In this document: one piece after another, positions 1-3,724 of the stretch
Position numbering within the stretch: the stretch's first letter is position 1
Layout of the letters: each line of letters begins with the position of its first letter
NCBI GenBank assembly: GCA_007127175.1
Contig: SKZX01000181.1
Coordinates: 1-6,431 of the forward strand
Direction: 5' to 3'
DNA from: Desulfobacterales bacterium
Lineage (GTDB): Bacteria > Desulfobacterota > Desulfobacteria > Desulfobacterales > Desulfosalsimonadaceae
Length of the DNA stretch: 6,431 nucleotides
Notes under the pieces: model-generated
Told to the model about the DNA's origin: nothing
Database searches by the model: none
Seen by the model: only the letters and a program-made list of their open reading frames with translations
Position numbers and translations under genes: made by a program

Positions 1-62
1 AAAAGGGGACAGATTTATTTTCTGAGGTGCGCGCACCTCAGAAAATAAATCTGTCCCCTTTT
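1..62. repeat. Perfect 62-bp palindrome, REP/RAYT-like repeat element
   Basis: Bases 1-31 are the exact reverse complement of bases 32-62. The outer arms carry GGGGACAGATTTATTTT (5-21) and its complement AAAATAAATCTGTCCCC (42-58). The core, CTGAGGTGCGCGCACCTCAG (22-41), is itself a perfect palindrome. Single-stranded DNA or RNA from either strand could fold into a stem of nearly 31 bp. Small palindromic elements of this sort are the substrates of REP-associated Y1 tyrosine transposases (RAYTs), and from memory this arm sequence recurs near such genes in deltaproteobacteria. That assignment is recall, not a search result. No transposase gene lies in the window, so this is either a stand-alone non-autonomous copy or the edge of a longer element. 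It starts at the first base of the window and may extend further left. Confidence 0.8.
1..62 (-). terminator. Possible intrinsic terminator of uppP formed by the palindrome
   Basis: Read from the minus strand, the uppP transcript passes its stop codon and enters the palindrome. The palindrome folds into a very long hairpin with a GC-rich centre and ends in CCCCUUUU. The same shape exists on the plus strand, where the palindrome is followed by a T run at 59-63, so it could stop transcription in both directions. The structure is visible in the sequence; terminator activity is inferred. A stem this long is not a typical evolved terminator, and the role may be a by-product of the mobile repeat. 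Confidence 0.35.
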
Positions 63-66
63 TGAA

Positions 67-88
67 AAAATAAATCTGTCCCCTTTTT
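67..88. repeat. Third copy of the palindrome arm (direct repeat of 42-63)
   Basis: The 22 bp at 67-88 are identical to 42-63 (A4, TAAATCTGTCCCC, T5), giving a 25-bp period, and form an inverted repeat with 1-22. The segment between them is a short G/A spacer (64-66). The last base of the copy, T88, is also the final base of the uppP stop codon on the minus strand, so the repeat cluster touches the gene with no gap. The arrangement of one inverted and two direct copies suggests a compound or partly duplicated element. Confidence 0.85.
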
Positions 89-885
89 TAGAGGTACAGG
101 ATCAGTAAAATTGCACCGAGAAGCAGGCGGTAGATCACAAACGGCTGCATGCCGATGCGGCGGATAAAAGCCAGAAAGTAGCTGATGCAGACGAAAGCGG
201 TGATTCCGGAAATCACCATGCCCAGGCACACGGCAAACCAGTCTACCGCCTCTGCCATGTGTATGAGTGTCCGGGTTTCCATGAGTCCTGCCAGCGCAAT
301 CACCGGAATGGAGAGCAGAAACGAAAAGCGCGCGGCTTCCTTTCGGGAGAAGCCCGACAGAAGTCCCGCCGTTATGGTAATGCCTGACCGGGAGGTGCCC
401 GGGATCAGGGCAAGTGCCTGGGCGCAGCCGATAAACAGCACATCGCACCAGCGAAGCTGGCCAATGGTGCGCTCCCCTTTATTGCGCCAGTCCGCCCAAC
501 CCAGCAGCAGGCCAAACCCGATGAGCCCGCAGGCCGTGACAACGGGAGACCGGAAAACACCCGCCACCGCATCCCTCAGCAGCAGTCCCGCAAGCCCCAC
601 GGGGATTGTGCCTAAAATGACCGCCCAGGCGAGCCGTGCGTTATCGTCTATGCTTCTTGTGCGCACCGAGCGCCACCAGGCCGCAGCCATGACCGTGATA
701 TCCTTTCGGAAATAGAGGATTACTGCGGCCAGACTGCCCGCGTGCAGTCCCACGTCAAATGCAAGCCCCTGGTCCTGCCAGCCGGTGAAAACCGGCACCA
801 GCAGGAGGTGGGCGGAGCTCGAAACCGGCAGGAATTCGGTCAAACCCTGGACGATAGCCAGCGTTATCGTCTGAACGATCGGCAT
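88..885 (-). CDS. uppP: Undecaprenyl-diphosphatase UppP (BacA family)
   Basis: This 265-residue integral membrane protein dephosphorylates undecaprenyl diphosphate to undecaprenyl phosphate, recycling the lipid carrier used for peptidoglycan and surface polysaccharides. High activity of the family is associated with bacitracin resistance. The N-terminal signature is QGLTEFLPVSSSAH (13-26), with E17 and H26 as expected active-site residues. The second signature, PGTSRSG (162-168), follows Q156 and supplies R166. FSRKEAARFSFLLSIPV (179-195) is also typical of the family. Several hydrophobic segments span the chain, and the length is close to the roughly 270 residues usual for the family. The ATG at 883-885 is preceded on the minus strand by GGGAG at a suitable distance. 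The gene is intact and transcribed away from the polyamine genes. Its TAA stop lies directly against the repeat element at 1-89. The family assignment is firm; physiological specificity is inferred. Confidence 0.97.
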   Translation of the reverse strand: MPIVQTITLAIVQGLTEFLPVSSSAHLLLVPVFTGWQDQGLAFDVGLHAGSLAAVILYFRKDITVMAAAWWRSVRTRSIDDNARLAWAVILGTIPVGLAGLLLRDAVAGVFRSPVVTACGLIGFGLLLGWADWRNKGERTIGQLRWCDVLFIGCAQALALIPGTSRSGITITAGLLSGFSRKEAARFSFLLSIPVIALAGLMETRTLIHMAEAVDWFAVCLGMVISGITAFVCISYFLAFIRRIGMQPFVIYRLLLGAILLILYL

Positions 886-970
886 GAAGCGTCTCCCGGG
901 AGGGTATGTGCATCAGACAGCAAAAATGTCCGGTAAACGAAAAAGGGTTTCCTGTAGTGGAATTTTTGCC

Positions 971-999
971 AAAATATATTTAAAATAATTCAATTGCAA
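971..999 (-). promoter_or_regulatory. Candidate sigma-70-type promoter for uppP
   Basis: On the minus strand TTGCAA (994-999) is followed, after exactly 17 bases, by TATTTT (971-976). Each hexamer matches four of six consensus positions, and the spacer is AT-rich. The site lies about 85 bases upstream of the uppP start. AT-rich intergenic DNA often gives such matches by chance, so this is only a candidate. Confidence 0.25.
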
Positions 1000-1083
1000 G
1001 GCAATATACGTTTATGGGGATGGCTTCCAAAGCGTTTTCTGTTGCAAACAATGCAAAAAACAATTAATCAGAGGATATTTTCA

Positions 1084-1101
1084 GGTTCTCTGTGCAGAAC
1101 C
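1084..1101. repeat. Short inverted repeat, possible operator or leader hairpin
   Basis: GGTTCT (1084-1089) and AGAACC (1096-1101) are perfect complements separated by six bases. It sits about 100 bases before the dehydrogenase start, in what is probably the 5' leader or promoter region. A dimeric regulator site or an RNA hairpin would both fit. No T run follows, so it is not an intrinsic terminator. Function is unknown. Confidence 0.3.
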
Positions 1102-1188
1102 CAAGGATTTACCGCCAAAGCGGGAATCCCGGGCCTGAAACATCAATCAAAGGATTATTTTTTTCCTGACAGTTTAACCGCCAAATAT

Positions 1189-1193
1189 AAGGA
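1189..1193 (+). promoter_or_regulatory. Ribosome binding site that sets the dehydrogenase start at 1203
   Basis: AAGGA (1189-1193) lies nine bases before ATG 1203, an acceptable Shine-Dalgarno spacing. The in-frame TTG at 1194 would begin immediately after this motif and has no site of its own at a usable distance. Starting at 1203 also gives the clean N-terminus MAKVLIIGAGGVG, in which the first beta strand of the Rossmann fold begins at residue 3. Confidence 0.7.
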
Positions 1194-1202
1194 TTGGAGT
1201 TT

Positions 1203-2381
1203 ATGGCAAAGGTACTGATTATCGGGGCAGGCGGCGTGGGCAAGGTGGTTGCCCACAAGTGCGCGGGTCTCCCGGAAGTTTTCTCAAAGATATGCCTGGC
1301 CAGCAGAACGGTTGAAAAATGTGAGCAGATCGCGGCTGAACTTCCCATAAAAATTGAAACCGCGCAGGTGGATGCGGATCATGTCGGTGAAACGGTCGCG
1401 CTGATGGATAAGTTCCGGCCGGAACTGGTGATCAATGTCGCGCTTCCCTACCAGGACCTGGCCATCATGGATGCCTGTCTGAAAGCGGGGGTCGATTACC
1501 TGGATACGGCCAATTATGAACCCCCGGACGAGGCCCGGTTCTGCTATGCCTGGCAGTGGGATTACCACGACCGGTTCCGGGATGCAGGATTGATGGCGCT
1601 CCTGGGAAGCGGCTTTGATCCCGGGGTGACCAACGTGTTTTGCGCGTGGGCGAAAAAACATCATTTTGACGAGATCCATGAGCTTGACATCATTGACTGC
1701 AATGCGGGGGATCACGGCCATCCCTTTGCCACCAATTTCAACCCGGAGATCAATATCCGGGAGGTCAGCGCGAGGGGGAAGTACTTCGAGGCCGGGAAGT
1801 GGGTGGAAACCGACCCTTTGTCCGTTTCAAAAACCTTTGATTTTCCCGAGGGCATCGGGCCCAAAAAAATATACCTGATGTACCACGAGGAGCTCGAATC
1901 CCTTGTCCGGCACATGCCGGAAATCCGGCGGGCGCGCTTCTGGATGACCTTTTCGGACAACTACCTGAAGCACCTTGAAGTGCTTGAAAACATCGGTATG
2001 ACGCGTATCGATCCCGTTGTCTACGAGGGCCGTGAGATTGTGCCGCTCAAGTTTTTAAAAGCCCTGCTGCCCGACCCGTCCTCCCTGGGCCCGGTCACAA
2101 AGGGGCGCACCTGCATCGGCTGCCTGATCAAAGGCATCCGGGACGGCAAGGAAAAACGCTATTATATCTACAATATCTGCGATCACCAGGAAGCCTTCCG
2201 CGAAGTGGGTTCCCAGGCGATTTCCTATACCACGGGCGTGCCCGCCATGATCGGGGCCATGATGATGGTGAAAAATATCTGGCGGGACAAGGGGGTTTTC
2301 AACATGGAGCAGTTCGACCCGGACCCCTTCATGGATGCGCTGAACCGGCACGGATTGCCATGGACCGAAACTTTCCTTTAA
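1203..2381 (+). CDS. Carboxynorspermidine/carboxyspermidine dehydrogenase (saccharopine dehydrogenase-like)
   Basis: This 392-residue cytosolic enzyme belongs to the saccharopine dehydrogenase-like family. In the alternative polyamine pathway it reductively condenses L-aspartate semialdehyde with a diamine, using NADPH. Putrescine gives carboxyspermidine and 1,3-diaminopropane gives carboxynorspermidine. The Rossmann nucleotide-binding motif is GAGGVG (8-13), followed by LASRT (32-36) at the end of the second strand. Further segments match what I remember of the Vibrio cholerae enzyme: GFDPGVTNVF (137-146), NAGDHG (167-172), LLPDPSSL (288-295), ISYTTGVPA (340-348) and GVFNMEQFDPDPF (364-376). 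The start was set at ATG 1203; a TTG at 1194 in the same frame is less likely. The gene overlaps nspC by 22 bp, which strongly supports the polyamine role over lysine metabolism. Databases may label it simply as saccharopine dehydrogenase. Which diamine it prefers cannot be read from the sequence. Confidence 0.92.
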   Translation: MAKVLIIGAGGVGKVVAHKCAGLPEVFSKICLASRTVEKCEQIAAELPIKIETAQVDADHVGETVALMDKFRPELVINVALPYQDLAIMDACLKAGVDYLDTANYEPPDEARFCYAWQWDYHDRFRDAGLMALLGSGFDPGVTNVFCAWAKKHHFDEIHELDIIDCNAGDHGHPFATNFNPEINIREVSARGKYFEAGKWVETDPLSVSKTFDFPEGIGPKKIYLMYHEELESLVRHMPEIRRARFWMTFSDNYLKHLEVLENIGMTRIDPVVYEGREIVPLKFLKALLPDPSSLGPVTKGRTCIGCLIKGIRDGKEKRYYIYNICDHQEAFREVGSQAISYTTGVPAMIGAMMMVKNIWRDKGVFNMEQFDPDPFMDALNRHGLPWTETFL

Positions 2382-3517
2382 TTGCAGACCTTTATCGCCT
2401 GCCGTCCCCCTGTTTTATCGTCAGCGACCAGGTGATCCGGAAAAACCTGGATGTGCTCAGGCGGGTCAAGCAAAAAACCGGCTGCCGCATCCTTCTGGCG
2501 CTGAAGGCCTTTGCCATGCACCACATGTTCCCACTCCTCCGGGAAACCCTTGACGGCACCTGCGCCAGTTCGCCCTTTGAAGCCCGGCTGGGAAGAGAAT
2601 GCTTCGGCGGCGAGGTGCACGCGTTTTCAGCGGCTTACAGCGCGGACGACATTGATGATGTGGTTCTTCATGCCGACTGCGTGGTGTTCAATTCCTTCTC
2701 CCAGAGGGAGCGGTTCGGGCCGCTGGTCCGGGCTCATGCGCCCCATGTGGCGTGCGGCCTGCGGGTCAACCCGGAGCATTCCGAATCGCCTGCGGCCATA
2801 TATGACCCGTGTGCACCGGGGTCCAGGCTGGGCATCACGGCCGATAAGTTTGAAGGCAAGTCCCTGGAGGGCATTTCCGGGCTCCATTTTCATACCCTGT
2901 GCGAGCAGAACGCAGACGCCCTGGAGCGCACCCTGGACGCATTCGATCGGCGCTTCGGAAGATTCATGCAGAAGATGTCCTGGCTGAACATGGGGGGCGG
3001 GCACCATGTCACACGGGGCGATTACCGGGTCGACCTGTTGTGTGATCTTATACGGCAGGCAAAAGAGCGATACGGGGTAGAGGTGTATATCGAGCCGGGA
3101 GAGGCTGTGGCGCTCAATGCCGGCATCCTGGCCGCCACGGTCCTGGATATCGTCGACAATCGTATCCGGACCGCTATCCTGGATGCATCTGCCGCCACCC
3201 ACATGCCCGATGTCCTGGAAATGCCTTATCGCCCGGAAGTTGAAGGCGCCGGCAAACCGGGTGAAAAGGCCCATACGTACCGGCTGGCCGGCCCGTCCTG
3301 CCTGGCCGGGGACGTCATCGGCGACTACAGCTTCGACAACCCTTTAGCCGTCGGCGACCGGCTGATTTTTCATGACATGGCCCATTATTCCATGGTCAAG
3401 ACCAACATGTTCAACGGCATCAATCTGCCCGCCATTGCACGCTACGATGCCGAAACCGGCGCATTCACCCTTGTGAAAACCTTTACATTTGAGGATTATG
3501 CCGGCCGGTTGTCCTGA
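2360..3517 (+). CDS. nspC: Carboxynorspermidine/carboxyspermidine decarboxylase NspC
   Basis: This 385-residue pyridoxal-phosphate enzyme has the fold III type (alanine racemase-like barrel plus C-terminal beta domain). It decarboxylates carboxyspermidine or carboxynorspermidine to spermidine or norspermidine, the last step of the pathway begun by the preceding gene. K49 in LALKAF is the expected Schiff-base lysine. SPFEARLG (71-78), FGGEVHAFS (82-90), LRVNP (134-138), SRLGI (155-159), HFHTLCEQ (176-183), MGGG (211-214) and EPGEA (245-249) form the barrel and phosphate-binding signatures. CLAGD (314-318) supplies the catalytic cysteine C314, and HDMAHYSMVKTNMFNG (338-353) completes the active site. 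The ATG at 2360 lies inside the upstream gene with only a weak ribosome binding site, so translational coupling is likely. The PSPCFIV segment at 15-21 aligns with the normal family N-terminus, supporting this start. It differs from diaminopimelate decarboxylase LysA in length and motifs. No key residue is missing. Confidence 0.95.
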   Translation: MDRNFPLIADLYRLPSPCFIVSDQVIRKNLDVLRRVKQKTGCRILLALKAFAMHHMFPLLRETLDGTCASSPFEARLGRECFGGEVHAFSAAYSADDIDDVVLHADCVVFNSFSQRERFGPLVRAHAPHVACGLRVNPEHSESPAAIYDPCAPGSRLGITADKFEGKSLEGISGLHFHTLCEQNADALERTLDAFDRRFGRFMQKMSWLNMGGGHHVTRGDYRVDLLCDLIRQAKERYGVEVYIEPGEAVALNAGILAATVLDIVDNRIRTAILDASAATHMPDVLEMPYRPEVEGAGKPGEKAHTYRLAGPSCLAGDVIGDYSFDNPLAVGDRLIFHDMAHYSMVKTNMFNGINLPAIARYDAETGAFTLVKTFTFEDYAGRLS

Positions 3518-3564
3518 AGACCCGAATCCCGCTCTTTCCCTTGAATATGCCGGGGCCCTGTCTC

Positions 3565-3593
3565 TATCTTCCCCGGTATCTTCCCCGGTATCT
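3565..3593. repeat. 12-bp tandem repeat, about 2.4 copies
   Basis: TATCTTCCCCGG occurs at 3565-3576 and again at 3577-3588, followed by a partial TATCT (3589-3593). It lies in the spacer after nspC. Each CCCCGG can pair with CCGGGG at 3550-3555, so the duplication offers two alternative hairpins. It most likely arose by replication slippage. Confidence 0.8.
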
Positions 3594-3712
3594 GTTGACC
3601 CCCCGCTTCCGCTTTGGTATTGATGATGACATCCCATTTGACGGTTTGGCGTATTTCATGGCACTGCCTTAATAATTTTAAACAATATGGTTTTTAAGAT
3701 AAACACAATGAC

Positions 3713-3717
3713 AGGAG
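3713..3717 (+). promoter_or_regulatory. Strong ribosome binding site of the UPF0182 gene
   Basis: AGGAG (3713-3717) precedes ATG 3725 by seven bases, which is near-ideal spacing. It fixes the start of the large gene that runs off the right edge and indicates independent, efficient translation initiation rather than coupling to nspC. Confidence 0.8.
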
Positions 3718-3724
3718 CATTATA

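Larger units (their letters stand above)
886..1202. other. Divergent intergenic region between uppP and the polyamine genes
   Basis: I see no gene in these 317 bases: the open frames crossing it have no ribosome binding site or recognisable protein. It should hold the promoters of both flanking divergent genes. Its base composition changes sharply, with an AT-rich block at about 961-1000 and mixed sequence after that. Visible structure includes the hairpin GGTTCT-N6-AGAACC (1084-1101). Two copies of ACCGCCAAA occur at 1111-1119 and 1177-1185. Three copies of AAGGATT occur at 1103-1109, 1150-1156 and 1189-1195, the last forming the ribosome binding site. No known riboswitch class is recognisable by eye. 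Confidence 0.6.
3518..3724. other. Intergenic spacer between nspC and the UPF0182 gene
   Basis: These 207 bases hold no recognisable gene. The first half is C-rich and contains a 12-bp tandem repeat. The second half is AT-rich and probably carries a promoter for the next gene, though no hexamer pair there is convincing. TTGACG at 3638-3643 has no acceptable -10 partner at 16-18 bases. A hairpin (ATGCCGGGG 3547-3555 with CCCCGGTAT 3571-3579, one G-U pair, 15-base loop) could slow transcription after nspC but lacks a T run, so I do not call it a terminator. Readthrough from the polyamine genes is possible. Confidence 0.55.

Noticed and set aside
1..89. CRISPR array
   Set aside because: The repeat copies are only three, one inverted, with a three-base spacer between the direct copies; there are no unique spacers of regular length.
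185..715. Plus-strand open frame opposite uppP
   Set aside because: It is rich in Ser, Pro and Arg, as expected of an antisense reading of a hydrophobic membrane protein, and has no family resemblance.
1194..1202. TTG start codon extending the dehydrogenase by three residues
   Set aside because: It would place the start directly after the AAGGA motif with no usable ribosome binding site, whereas ATG 1203 has one nine bases upstream and begins the Rossmann fold cleanly.
994..1218. Small plus-strand open frame before the dehydrogenase
   Set aside because: It has no ribosome binding site, overlaps the dehydrogenase start and shows no recognisable protein character.
1284..1721. Minus-strand open frame opposite the dehydrogenase
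   Set aside because: It lies fully within a well-supported gene and its product shows no domain or family motif.
1203..2381. Saccharopine dehydrogenase of lysine metabolism
   Set aside because: The sequence segments match the carboxynorspermidine dehydrogenase branch and the gene overlaps nspC, so a polyamine role is much better supported.
2627..3274. Minus-strand 215-codon open frame opposite nspC
   Set aside because: It is a shadow of a strongly supported gene, with no recognisable protein features and no ribosome binding site that I can see; GC-rich coding DNA commonly gives such antisense frames.
2360..3517. Diaminopimelate decarboxylase LysA or ornithine decarboxylase
   Set aside because: The fold is shared, but the HFHTLCEQ, CLAGD and MVKTNMFNG segments and the partner gene indicate carboxynorspermidine decarboxylase.
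3659..3674. Sigma-54 promoter suggested by TGGCAC upstream of the UPF0182 gene
   Set aside because: The required TTGC element is absent at the correct distance; the sequence there is TAATA.
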